Shown here in pieces: positions 11,527 through 19,802 of a DNA stretch of 54,402 bases (positions within the stretch are counted from its first letter, which is position 1; each line of letters opens with the position of its first letter). Below the pieces are notes generated by a model. It had not been told where the DNA came from and did not search any database. It saw only the letters and a program-made list of their open reading frames with translations. The position numbers and the translations under genes are program-made. The stretch comes from Myxococcales bacterium FL481. GTDB lineage: Bacteria; Myxococcota_A; Polyangia; Nannocystales; Nannocystaceae. The stretch covers positions 1 through 54,402 of the forward strand of contig QKPP01000286.1 in the NCBI GenBank assembly GCA_006508105.1. Reading direction: 5' to 3'.

Positions 11527-13362
11527 CTACTGCTTTGCGCAGCTGCCCCCGGCTTTCTCGATGGCGGCGGCCCGCAGCTGTCGGCCGGTTGGACCGGTCC
11601 CAAGGGTTTCTCTCGCGCGCGCGCCGTGCCCCGGGCCCAGTACGTCTCGTAGGTAGGCCGGATAGTCGAAGGTGTCCGAGTGCTCGGGTGTGTGGCAAGT
11701 GAGGCAGACCTCCACCGGAGCGTGGCGCGCGATGTGTAACGGGCGTTCGCTCGCGGGGTCGATGGGCAACGAGACGTGCAGGCTGCCGGGTCCGTGGCAC
11801 TGTTCGCACTGCACGTCGCGAAGGCCCTCGTTTTCCACCACTTCCGACCCGCCGGGCTGCCGAAACCCGGTGACGTGACACCCGACGCAATCGACGTCGT
11901 ACTGCTTGTTCCCGCGTTCCAGCGTGGCGAAAGCGCCGGCGTGGCGCGTGTCGACCCAAAACTCGTGGGCCTCGGCGTGACAGCTCGAACACGCTTCGCC
12001 TCCCACGTAGCGCGCCGTCCCCGGCGTCGGTTCGGGTGGCCGGACGCCCGCAAAACGGGCCTTGTTCGTCTGCGCGATCCATGCGTTGTACGTCTCGAGT
12101 CCCTGCTCCGCGTCCCGGTCGGCGGGAAGGCTGCAGCGGACCTTGACCTGTTCGAAAGTCACCGATGCGTTCTCGCCCTCGGGCTGCGAGCCGCCGCCAC
12201 TGAGCTGGCGCTCGACTGTGGCGAGTTCGGCCTTCAATCGGGCCAGAAACGCCCGGTCTGCGCTCGGATCGTCGGCGAACTTGTTGAGGCGCGCCGCAAT
12301 GTGGGCTTTTTGGCGCTCTAGCGTCGAGCGCGGCGGGGTCACGCTCCAGTTTTGGGCCTCGCCGAAACCTGACGTCGAGATGGCTAAGCGGACGTGGGAG
12401 ATCGTTTGTGCTCGATCGCCGGGCTCGACCAGCCATGTCTTGCCGACTAGCACGGCGTTGCTACCCACTCGACCCCGTTGCGCATCGGTCAGTGGTCCCC
12501 CCATGACAACCAGATGGAATCTCCCGGTTCGCGCGATCGCTTCGGCCAGTGAGCGCGGTCCCTGGACGCTGGCCACTCGCAGCGCGTGCTCGGCGAGTTG
12601 AAGCTGTTGGGCCGCCGCCACGGGATCGCGCAGCGGCGGGAAGCCGGCGTCGACGGGAATGCTGCCGGGGTCGACCAGCGTCGTGGCCACGGCTTCCAGT
12701 CCATCTCCCAGTCTCACCGTGGTCGTGGGACTCACTTGCGGCTCGCCATCGGCCGAGGTCTGACTCAGATTGCCGATGGCTCGGGGCAGCGGCCAACGCT
12801 GCAGTGCTGCCCCGCGCTGCGGCGATGCGAAATCAGTGGCTCCCACGCCCGCGACCAGCGCGTGGCCGAGCTGGCCGAATCTCCGATGAAGAAGATCCGC
12901 CCGTTGGACCGCCTGCGCCCATGCCGCTTCGTCGCGTGGCGCCTCGGGACCTTGAGGATCGGGAAAAAGAAACGAGCCCGGCTCCACGATGAGCCGGTGC
13001 GCGTCCTTGGACCGGGCTTCGATCATGCCGAAAGCGTGATCTAGCCCGCCAAGTGGATCACTCGTACAGCCGCAGGGAGCGACGGTGCCGAGCAGTCGCC
13101 CGAACGCGAACACGTCGACAACGCGTGTTTTCTGGGGGGGGGTGGGGATGGTTCCACTCGTTCCGTCGCGCGCGTCCGTCCGGTTCGCGCACCCGGACGA
13201 GCAGCCCAACCCCGCTGCGAACACGGCGGCCATCGTCAGCGCGAGCGCCCGCGCCACCGCTCGCGGGTCCCAGCGCCCTCGGGCGCGCGGGGGTGGCAGG
13301 TCGCTGGGGTGCGCCTCCGATCGTCGGTCGCGGCCGACTGCGGGCGAGCTAGCGTGCATCAT
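11527..13362 (-). CDS. Tetrahaem cytochrome c lipoprotein with N-terminal UshA-like domain
   Basis: A 611-residue exported protein with four c-type haem sites: CSSCH (458), CVGCH (492), CEQCH (519) and CLTCH (553). This resembles the cytochrome c554/multihaem electron-carrier group. The region at about 80-340 starts VVDVFAFGRLLGTVAPCGCTSDPLGG, the APCGC..GG signature I associate with UshA/5'-nucleotidase-like domains joined to multihaem cytochromes. The export signal (ALALTMAAVFAAGLG, then Cys) is preceded by about 35 Arg/Pro-rich residues. The ATG at 13362 has GGAG nearby; a GTG at 13257 would give a shorter, more normal signal. A C9 tract (13134-13142) lies at codons 74-76. It probably works in periplasmic or outer-surface electron transfer; the donor is unknown. 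Confidence 0.85.
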   Translation of the reverse strand: MMHASSPAVGRDRRSEAHPSDLPPPRARGRWDPRAVARALALTMAAVFAAGLGCSSGCANRTDARDGTSGTIPTPPQKTRVVDVFAFGRLLGTVAPCGCTSDPLGGLDHAFGMIEARSKDAHRLIVEPGSFLFPDPQGPEAPRDEAAWAQAVQRADLLHRRFGQLGHALVAGVGATDFASPQRGAALQRWPLPRAIGNLSQTSADGEPQVSPTTTVRLGDGLEAVATTLVDPGSIPVDAGFPPLRDPVAAAQQLQLAEHALRVASVQGPRSLAEAIARTGRFHLVVMGGPLTDAQRGRVGSNAVLVGKTWLVEPGDRAQTISHVRLAISTSGFGEAQNWSVTPPRSTLERQKAHIAARLNKFADDPSADRAFLARLKAELATVERQLSGGGSQPEGENASVTFEQVKVRCSLPADRDAEQGLETYNAWIAQTNKARFAGVRPPEPTPGTARYVGGEACSSCHAEAHEFWVDTRHAGAFATLERGNKQYDVDCVGCHVTGFRQPGGSEVVENEGLRDVQCEQCHGPGSLHVSLPIDPASERPLHIARHAPVEVCLTCHTPEHSDTFDYPAYLRDVLGPGHGARARETLGTGPTGRQLRAAAIEKAGGSCAKQ

Positions 13363-13423
13363 GTTGAACTCCGTGCGTCGAGGAGCGCGGCCAAATCGGA
13401 CCGGCTATCGCCCCGCTTTTGGC

Positions 13424-13452
13424 TTGACCGCGGTCCGAGCCGCCGTTAGGGT
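13424..13452 (+). promoter_or_regulatory. Sigma-70-like promoter for the rpsP operon
   Basis: TTGACC, then 17 bases, then TAGGGT, about 38 bases upstream of the rpsP start. The -35 matches 5 of 6 and the -10 matches 3 of 6. A strong GAGGAA Shine-Dalgarno follows at 13481-13487. Confidence 0.5.
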
Positions 13453-13490
13453 CCCGGGCCCTTCGACCGCGAAGTTTTTCCGAGGAAACA

Positions 13491-13751
13491 ATGTCCGTCA
13501 AGCTCAGGCTCTCCCGTGCCGGCGCTCGCAAGAGGCCGTTTTATCGCATCGTCGCCGCCGATGCTCGCAGTCCGCGTGATGGTCGGTTTCTCGAGAAGCT
13601 CGGCACCTACGATCCGCTCGCCGCCAAAAGCGGGCTGTTTCTGAAGCGAGACCGCGTCGACTACTGGCTCGGGGTTGGGGCGCAGCCCACCAACACGGTG
13701 GCGCGGTTGCTGCGGAAACAGGCCGCCGGCGAATCCTCTGCCGACAACTAA
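13491..13751 (+). CDS. rpsP: 30S ribosomal protein S16
   Basis: This 86-residue protein shows the S16 start [20 protein letters not shown] and the later [33 protein letters not shown]. It binds 16S rRNA in early 30S assembly. The start ATG follows GAGGAAACA. It heads the operon leading to khpA, rimM, trmD and rplS. The ffh gene that often precedes rpsP is not present; a divergent cytochrome gene takes its place. The stop is followed by a 207-bp gap before khpA. Confidence 0.97.
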   Translation: MSVKLRLSRAGARKRPFYRIVAADARSPRDGRFLEKLGTYDPLAAKSGLFLKRDRVDYWLGVGAQPTNTVARLLRKQAAGESSADN

Positions 13752-13758
13752 TCGGTTC

Positions 13759-13775
13759 GAGCGGAGCAACCGCTC
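13759..13775 (+). other. Hairpin after rpsP (possible attenuator or processing site)
   Basis: GAGCGG-AGCAA-CCGCTC forms a 6-bp stem just downstream of the rpsP stop. No T-run follows, so read-through into khpA is likely. The rest of the rpsP-khpA gap shows no gene. Confidence 0.3.
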
Positions 13776-13958
13776 TAGCCCGCCAAACGGCTCATACGGC
13801 ATGCAGCGGAGGTCCGCGGCGTGCCTCGTGATCGTTTGGGCATGTTGCGGCCAGTCGTCGCGCTTTGCTCCGAGGGCGGCGATGTGGAATGCTACTAAGG
13901 TCCGCCCTCCCTCCGCGCTTCTGCTCGCTCTCCCTTCTCGGCTCCTGGAGGCCCCTCG

Positions 13959-14204
13959 ATGTCCAACGTCTCGCTCAAAGAGCTCATTGCGTATTTGGCC
14001 CGCGCACTCGTGGACCAGCCTGACGAAGTGGAGGTGGCAGAGATCGCGGGCGAGCAGACCATCGTGCTCGAGCTTCGTGTGGCGAAAGAAGATCTCGGCA
14101 AGGTGATCGGCAAGCACGGGCGCACCGTGAAAGCCATGCGTGCGATCCTTAGCGCCGCATCGGCCAAGGCCCGCAAACGCGCCGATCTCGAGATCCTCGA
14201 GTAG
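13959..14204 (+). CDS. khpA: KH-domain RNA-binding protein KhpA (YlqC family)
   Basis: An 81-residue single KH domain. Its body reads [20 protein letters not shown], then [20 protein letters not shown] with the GKxG-type loop (GKHG) that contacts RNA, then [13 protein letters not shown]. KhpA proteins bind RNA, often with KhpB, and are regularly encoded between rpsP and rimM. The start ATG is preceded by CTGGAGG. The gene lies 20 bp upstream of rimM. Confidence 0.95.
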   Translation: MSNVSLKELIAYLARALVDQPDEVEVAEIAGEQTIVLELRVAKEDLGKVIGKHGRTVKAMRAILSAASAKARKRADLEILE

Positions 14205-14224
14205 GTCGCTACGGCGAGCAGCTC

Positions 14225-14797
14225 GTGTCAACTGCGACCCCAGACCCCATCGAAGTCGGCGTGGTGGTGGGGGCGCATGGTATCGCCGGCGCATTGCGAG
14301 TCCGGCTTCACGACGCCCAATCCGAAGCCCTCGCCAACGCGCGTCCAGTCGTGCTGCGGCTAAAAGACGGTGAGTCTCAAAGCTGCACGGTGCACCGGCT
14401 CGCGCGTCAGCCCGGGACGCCGACGATTCGGTTGTGGGTCGATGCCATCCGGTCGCGCGACGATGCCGAGCGCTGGCGCGGTGCCGCGGTACTTGTGGAC
14501 CGCGAACAGCTGGTCTTGGGTGACGACGAGTACTACCTGGCGGACCTGGTGGGACTTCGGGTGCGGGGACACGCCGACTCGAGCGTCGGGGCGGGTCGCG
14601 ACCTGGGTCAGGTGGACGACGTCACGTCGAACGGTGTCCAGGACTTGCTCCAGATCGAGACCGTTACCCCGGACGGTCGAATCCAGTGGCTGCTGCCTGC
14701 GCTGCCCGAGTTCGTGGTGTCGTTTGACGAGGAAGAGATCGTCGTCGACGTGCCTCCCGGATTTGCTCCAGATCTGTTCGAGCCCGACTCGAGATGA
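14225..14797 (+). CDS. rimM: Ribosome maturation factor RimM
   Basis: This 190-residue protein begins at GTG. The N-terminal domain carries EVGVVVGAHGIAGALRVRL, the hallmark of RimM. The C-terminal PRC-barrel starts DDEYYLADLVGLRV and ends with DEEEIVVDVPPGFAPDLF. RimM binds S19 and helps mature the 30S head. Its last four bases (ATGA) overlap the trmD start, consistent with translational coupling. Confidence 0.95.
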   Translation: MSTATPDPIEVGVVVGAHGIAGALRVRLHDAQSEALANARPVVLRLKDGESQSCTVHRLARQPGTPTIRLWVDAIRSRDDAERWRGAAVLVDREQLVLGDDEYYLADLVGLRVRGHADSSVGAGRDLGQVDDVTSNGVQDLLQIETVTPDGRIQWLLPALPEFVVSFDEEEIVVDVPPGFAPDLFEPDSR

Positions 14798-16026
14798 CGA
14801 CGCCGCTCGAATTCGAGGTCTTCACGCTCTTCCCCGCTGCGGTACAGTCCTTTGCGAGCAGCGGCATTTTAGGGCGAGCGGCTCGGGACGGTCGGGTGGC
14901 GGTGCACACGACCGACTTTCGGCAGTTCACCGACGACCGACACGGCCGAGTCGATGACGCGCCCTTTGGGGGCGGACCGGGCATGACGATTCGAGTGCAG
15001 CCCGTCGCCGCCGCGCTCGCTCACGTGAGCCAACAACGCGGCGCGATGCATCGAGTCTTGCTGACGCCGTCTGCCCCGCGATTCGACCAGCCGACGGCCC
15101 GGCGGTTGGCCGCGCACGATCGCATTGGGTTGTTGTGCGGACGCTACGAGGGCATTGACGACCGAGTGCGCGAGCACTTCGTCGATGAATGTCTGTCGAT
15201 CGGTGACTACGTACTCAACGGCGGTGAGGTCGCCGCGGCCGTGATCATCGAAGCCGTGGCTCGGTTGCGAGAGGGCGTGTTGGGGAATGCCGCTTCGGTG
15301 GAGCACGAGAGCTACGACGCGTCAAACCGGCTCGAACATCCGCAGTACACGAGGCCGGAAGCGTTTGAGGGGTGGCGGGTGCCGGCCGTACTGCTCACCG
15401 GTGACCATGCCGCGATTCATCGTTGGCGTCGGTCCGCTGCGGTTCGGCGAACGTTTGAGCTGCGGCCGGACCTGTTGCCTCCGCTGTCACCCCATGTCAG
15501 TTACGTCGTGCTTCCGCGCGGGGCCTCAGCGGCCAGCGCCCGCGCGTTTCACCGCGTGTCGGGGCTTTGGCAGCCGCAGGGGGATCGGCTGCGCGCTCAC
15601 GCACGCGCCGGAGCTCGCGCGCAGCCCGACAGTCGAGATCTCCGGGATCTGCGTCGGCGAGTGCGTGCTCGCCATGGCGAGGATCCCGTCTGGGTCCGGG
15701 TGCGTCTGGCCGGCGACGCGGCGCACGCCGACGAGGCCACCTCGATTGAGATGTGCCTGACCATGGTTGACGCCAATGGCGGTGCCGGCGCACCCATTGT
15801 GTGGGTGCTCGATGACGACAACGGGGCGCCGGGGCGCCCCCCTCACGGCTTCGCCGCCGTCTTGCGCCCCCGAGCCGGTCCCCGTGGGCCCGGACTTGCA
15901 GATCCGCCAGGGATCGAGCACCCTTCGCCCCCCATCGCGGGCATCCCGGCTCCGGCCGCAAGCATTGAGGCGTTTGCGTCCGAGCTCGCGGCTACGCCAG
16001 CAGCGACGAGCGATTCATTGCCATGA
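14794..16026 (+). CDS. trmD: tRNA (guanine-N1)-methyltransferase TrmD with an unusual ~180-residue C-terminal extension
   Basis: TrmD methylates G37 of tRNAs using SAM. The family core is clear over residues 1-230: [52 protein letters not shown], the [20 protein letters not shown] block, and [20 protein letters not shown]. The total is 410 aa, whereas TrmD is usually about 240-255. The extension (about 231-410) contains a plausible small alpha/beta part ([19 protein letters not shown], then [11 protein letters not shown]) and a Pro/Ala-rich end. Some relatives have a separate RNA-methyltransferase gene after trmD, but I do not see that family's motifs here. The extension overlaps rplS by four bases (ATGA). 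Confidence 0.95.
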   Translation: MTTPLEFEVFTLFPAAVQSFASSGILGRAARDGRVAVHTTDFRQFTDDRHGRVDDAPFGGGPGMTIRVQPVAAALAHVSQQRGAMHRVLLTPSAPRFDQPTARRLAAHDRIGLLCGRYEGIDDRVREHFVDECLSIGDYVLNGGEVAAAVIIEAVARLREGVLGNAASVEHESYDASNRLEHPQYTRPEAFEGWRVPAVLLTGDHAAIHRWRRSAAVRRTFELRPDLLPPLSPHVSYVVLPRGASAASARAFHRVSGLWQPQGDRLRAHARAGARAQPDSRDLRDLRRRVRARHGEDPVWVRVRLAGDAAHADEATSIEMCLTMVDANGGAGAPIVWVLDDDNGAPGRPPHGFAAVLRPRAGPRGPGLADPPGIEHPSPPIAGIPAPAASIEAFASELAATPAATSDSLP

Positions 16027-16421
16027 GCGACAGCACCAAGAAGTTCCCCTCCCTCGCGTCCATCGAAGCCAAGCTAGTGCAGTCCAGTTTCCCGGAGTTT
16101 CGTGCGGGTGACAAGGTGCGCGTACATGTGCGCATCGATGAGGGCGACAAAGAACGCATTCAGGTGTTCGAGGGCGTTTGTATTCACCGGTCTCACCGTG
16201 GTCGTCGGGGTTCGTTCACCGTTCGCAAAGTCTCGCACGGCATCGGCGTGGAGCGAGTCTGGACCGTGAACTCGCCGCGGGTGACGAAGATCGAACTCGT
16301 CTCTCGCGGTGTGGTCCGGCGCGCCAAACTGTATTACCTGCGCGAGCGCAGCGGGAACGCGGCTCGTATTCGCGAGAAAATCGGCGGGTACAAGTCCGCC
16401 AGCGCGACCTCGGCGAGCTAA
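16023..16421 (+). CDS. rplS: 50S ribosomal protein L19
   Basis: A 132-residue L19 with [48 protein letters not shown] and [21 protein letters not shown]19 sits at the 30S-50S interface. It has a slightly long Ser/Ala-rich C-terminus. The start ATG overlaps the trmD stop, so its expression is probably coupled to trmD. Confidence 0.97.
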   Translation: MSDSTKKFPSLASIEAKLVQSSFPEFRAGDKVRVHVRIDEGDKERIQVFEGVCIHRSHRGRRGSFTVRKVSHGIGVERVWTVNSPRVTKIELVSRGVVRRAKLYYLRERSGNAARIREKIGGYKSASATSAS

Positions 16422-16534
16422 TCTCGCGGCGACGCTTGCGTTTCGCAGCCCGGTCCGACGCGTTCGCCGGTGTCTGCTGCGGTTTCGTCGAAAATGCCCG
16501 CTCCTCGTGTTGCACCGCGCTACGGTGGGTTCCA

Positions 16535-16942
16535 ATGGCGCCTCGCCGTGAAGCTTCGGGTCCGTCGACCAGCTCGATCGGACGCGAGGCCGAGTCCGTG
16601 GTCTGTGACTGGCTGAAACGCCGCGGTCTCGACATCGTTGCGCGCAACGTCGTCAGCGGGGGCGTCGAGCTCGACGTGATCGCGCGAGAGCGACGCGGCG
16701 ACGGACCGGCGACATGCGTGTTCGTCGAGGTGCGAGCCCGTCGCAACGTGGAGCGCGGCCACCCGCTCGAGACGATCGATCGTCGCAAGTGTCGACGGCT
16801 CATTCATGGCGCACGGGCGTGGCTCGTCGCGAACGACCTATGGGAGCGGGTCGAAGTCAGGTTTGACGTTTGCGCCGTGCTCCTTGGTGACGTCCCGCAG
16901 ATCGAGTGGTGCCGTGCCGCGTTCGACGGTGACGCGGGCTGA
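16535..16942 (+). CDS. yraN: YraN family (UPF0102) nuclease-like protein
   Basis: A 135-residue protein with the UPF0102 pattern: SIGREAESVVCDWLKRRGLD, then GVELDVIARE and CVFVEVRARRNVERG, then RKCRRLIHGARAWL. The E, D and E-x-[KR] positions resemble the PD-(D/E)XK nuclease fold, suggesting a Holliday-junction-resolvase-like role. Biological function is not settled for the family. It follows rplS by 113 bp. The rnhB gene commonly found between rplS and yraN in related bacteria is absent. Confidence 0.85.
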   Translation: MAPRREASGPSTSSIGREAESVVCDWLKRRGLDIVARNVVSGGVELDVIARERRGDGPATCVFVEVRARRNVERGHPLETIDRRKCRRLIHGARAWLVANDLWERVEVRFDVCAVLLGDVPQIEWCRAAFDGDAG

Positions 16943-17959
16943 TTCCCCGACATCGTCCGCGGGGACGATCCGACGGCGGCCCGGTGCCGGAGCTGAGTAG
17001 ACTCCGTCCGTGCGCCGGGGCGCCGGCGGTCTCGCTCGTATTCGTTTGAAACCAGTCCATCCGTGGTCTCGAGCTCGGGTCGAAGCGCGAGCATCGGCAC
17101 TGGCACCGGCTGAGGTGCCACCGGATCCAGCCCGGCCCAAAGCGGTGTCGTCCGGGCGCGCTCCGGCTCGAGGTTCGCACGGATACGTGTCCGCAAGTGG
17201 GTGCCATTCGCGGGGCGTCCGGCCAGCCCCGTGCTCCCAAGCACCCGGAGCGGTCGTGGGTTGCGCGTGCGCGCCCAGGGGGCTGGCTCGAATGGACGGA
17301 CAGGGACTGCAAGCCGAACGGAGCGTGCTCCCGAAGCGGATGGCATGTGATCCGCGGCCGTCGTGACTCGGACCAGCCCTCGATCACGCTGCGGCTCTCT
17401 CGATGCGCGTGTCGTGAGACATCGCCCAGCGCAGTCCTCACACCCCGCTCGACGCACGCGCGCTCTCGCATTCGGCCCGACCTCGAGCCATGCCGCGTAG
17501 TCACGCAGAAATCTGTGCGATCACCCTGACGTCCCGACTGCCTACCTCCGTCGTCGCGCAAGGACAGCCGCGGCGCGAGCCCCCGCCCCCGCGCCCCAGC
17601 GGCGCACGATCAGACGCGACGGTCCGAGTTGGCACGACGACCAGCTTTCCGGACTCCACTCGCCCCGCGCGAGCACGAACGGCATGTGACAGCGCATGAC
17701 ACGATCTCGCCTGGCGAGCTGCAGCTTTCATATACGCGGCCACGGGCGACAATCGCACCCGCGATCTCGACCCTTGCATTGGACTTTGCTGCGACAACGC
17801 CGAACGACCCGCGCTCTTGCGAGCAGGCTGGCCACACTGCTAAAGTCGCTGCTTCGACCGGGCGACTAACGTGCGTCTCGCTCGGTTTGCGCCTTCGAAC
17901 CCGACAGCCTCGCAAGCTTGACCTCCGTCCCGACGCCTCCGCGAGCGTAACCACCGACC
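16943..17959 (+). other. 1.0-kb gene-free region upstream of the TPR/Glt-like operon
   Basis: No convincing coding sequence was found on either strand; frames here lack homology-like features and overlap each other. The only site I can support is a promoter-like pair near its right end (17817-17846). The remainder may hold an untranslated RNA or a regulatory leader, but no terminator or conserved fold was identified. Confidence 0.5.
17817..17846 (+). promoter_or_regulatory. Possible promoter of the exported-TPR operon
   Basis: TTGCGA, 18-base spacer, TAAAGT; each box matches consensus at 4 of 6 positions. It lies about 115 bases upstream of the first TPR gene's start. Confidence 0.35.
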
Positions 17960-19729
17960 ATGAACCGACTTCGACGAAGCTGCCTCCCACTCCTCGTTGC
18001 GCTAGGCCTGACTGCCAGCGTGCCTGTCGCTTCCGCAGCCGCCCCGCCTCCGCCCGGAGCCAAGAAGAAGTCCGACAAGAAGAAGGGGGCCCCTCCACCT
18101 CCCGGCGCCAAGGAGGGTGATGGTGACAAGGGCGACGCAGCCGGCGCGGAAGCGGCGAGCAAGAGCAAGGTCCCGGCGGCCGGCGAAGCCAGCGGGGCCC
18201 AGGACAAGGCGGAAAACGAGGACTACGCCAACGAGAAGTACGACGTGGCGGCAGCGACATTCCACGGAATCGCCACCGGCAAGTCGGGCGGCGACGCTGG
18301 TCGCGCTCAGTTCTGGCTGGGTAAGTCACTCTACAAGCTTGGGTTTTATGCCGCCGCGCTAGCGGCGTTCGACGAGATCGTTCAAGCCGGTTCCGCTCAT
18401 CCCTATCACCAGCCCACCCTTCCCTGGCTCGCCTCGCTGAGTCGGGTGCTGCCCGAGGGCGCAGGCGTGCTGGAGAAGATCGGCACCTACAAACCAGCCG
18501 ACCTCGAGAACGAGGCGTTCGACGAGGTTCGTGACGAGCTCTACTATCTTCTCGGGCGCTTCAACTATCGCAAGGGCGACCTGGGCCAAGCGATCGCTTT
18601 GTTGTCACAGGTACCCGATGCGAGCGACTTCTTCATTCCCGCACAATTCTTCCTCGGCGTGAGCGAAATGCGCGAGATGCGGGCGCCAGAGGCCGTTGAA
18701 GGCTTTCGCAACGTCTTGCGGCGCAACATCCAAGCCCGCGACGAGGCCGAGGCACGCGGTGAGAAACGGAAAAAGAAGCTGAGCGAGCGAGCCCGCAAAA
18801 AGCTCGGCATCTCGCTGGCCGAACTCGAGTTCCGCGAGCAAAACGAGCGGTACGAGGAGACCGCCGCAATCGCCCTCGGCTACATCTACTACCAGCTCGG
18901 GCGCTACGACACCGCAATCACGTACTTCGATCGGGTTCCGCCGGCGTCTCCGTACTGGCTCGATGCTGTGTTCGCATCGGCTTGGTCAGAGTTCATGCTC
19001 GTGCAAGTCGAGCCCGACCACGCGAACCGCCACTACCAGCGCGCGCTCGGGTACGTCCACACGATCAACGCCCCGTTCTTTTACGACTACTTGTACCCCG
19101 AGAGCCTGTTGCTAAAAGCGGTGACCTACTACTTCAACTGCCGCTACGGACCGGCCAAGGGTGCCATCGACGAGTTCAACACCCGATACCTCCAGACCCG
19201 CAAGGATCTCCAGGGCGTGCTAGACGCGGCCCCCGAGGACTACGGCCTGTACGAGCTGACCGTCCAGATCCGCAACGAGAAAGCCAAGCTGGACCCCTTC
19301 GTCCAGCAAGTCGCCCGCAAGTCGATTCAGGACAAGACGCTCGACAAGCACTATCAGTACGTCGAGCGGCTGGAGTACGAAGCGGAGCTACTCAGCAAGC
19401 AGACCAACGGCTTCAAGAACGGCGACGTCGGTGCGTATGTCGATGAGCAACTCGAACTCGTGACGTCGGTCGCAAAAGAGACCACCGGCGGCCTCGCCCG
19501 CCAGCGACTGGCGAAAGCAATCGAGCAGATCGGGAAGCTTCGAACGGACGCCATCAAGGTCCAATACGAGATTATCAACAAACTCAAGGCGCTCGGCGAC
19601 GAGAGTCTCGGCGAGCTGCAAAAACCGTTCGTGGACAGCGAGCACGAGATCTACAACTACAACGGCGAGTACTGGCAAGACGAGTTGGGCTACTACAACT
19701 ACAAAGTGACCAACGTTTGCCCAGAATAG
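17960..19729 (+). CDS. Exported TPR protein, possible GltC/NfsC-like core component
   Basis: A 589-residue protein with a signal peptide (MNRLRRSCLPLLVALGLTAS...VASAAA) and a low-complexity Pro/Lys linker holding two copies of PPPPGAK (about residues 29-50). Helical repeats run from about 85 to 400, for example AQFWLGKSLYKLGFYAAALA and AIALGYIYYQLGRYDTAITYFD, which match TPR consensus. A long helical/coiled segment follows (about 410-555), and the protein ends YNGEYWQDELGYYNYKVTNV. It should be periplasmic. It is the first of three same-strand genes with gaps of 73 and 28 bp. In Myxococcus, GltC is a periplasmic TPR protein working with GltD/E/G; the match here rests on size, signal and context, not on an alignment. 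Confidence 0.75.
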   Translation: MNRLRRSCLPLLVALGLTASVPVASAAAPPPPGAKKKSDKKKGAPPPPGAKEGDGDKGDAAGAEAASKSKVPAAGEASGAQDKAENEDYANEKYDVAAATFHGIATGKSGGDAGRAQFWLGKSLYKLGFYAAALAAFDEIVQAGSAHPYHQPTLPWLASLSRVLPEGAGVLEKIGTYKPADLENEAFDEVRDELYYLLGRFNYRKGDLGQAIALLSQVPDASDFFIPAQFFLGVSEMREMRAPEAVEGFRNVLRRNIQARDEAEARGEKRKKKLSERARKKLGISLAELEFREQNERYEETAAIALGYIYYQLGRYDTAITYFDRVPPASPYWLDAVFASAWSEFMLVQVEPDHANRHYQRALGYVHTINAPFFYDYLYPESLLLKAVTYYFNCRYGPAKGAIDEFNTRYLQTRKDLQGVLDAAPEDYGLYELTVQIRNEKAKLDPFVQQVARKSIQDKTLDKHYQYVERLEYEAELLSKQTNGFKNGDVGAYVDEQLELVTSVAKETTGGLARQRLAKAIEQIGKLRTDAIKVQYEIINKLKALGDESLGELQKPFVDSEHEIYNYNGEYWQDELGYYNYKVTNVCPE

Positions 19730-19802
19730 CTTGAATTCAAAGTGTCCATTCGGCCGACCATCCTTCTACGGCCAGCAGCGACCATCATCAGGCGAGGAAT
19801 CC

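Noticed and set aside
15490-16026. Separate RNA-methyltransferase gene after trmD
   Set aside because: The frame is continuous with trmD, there is no good internal start, and the expected family motifs were not seen.
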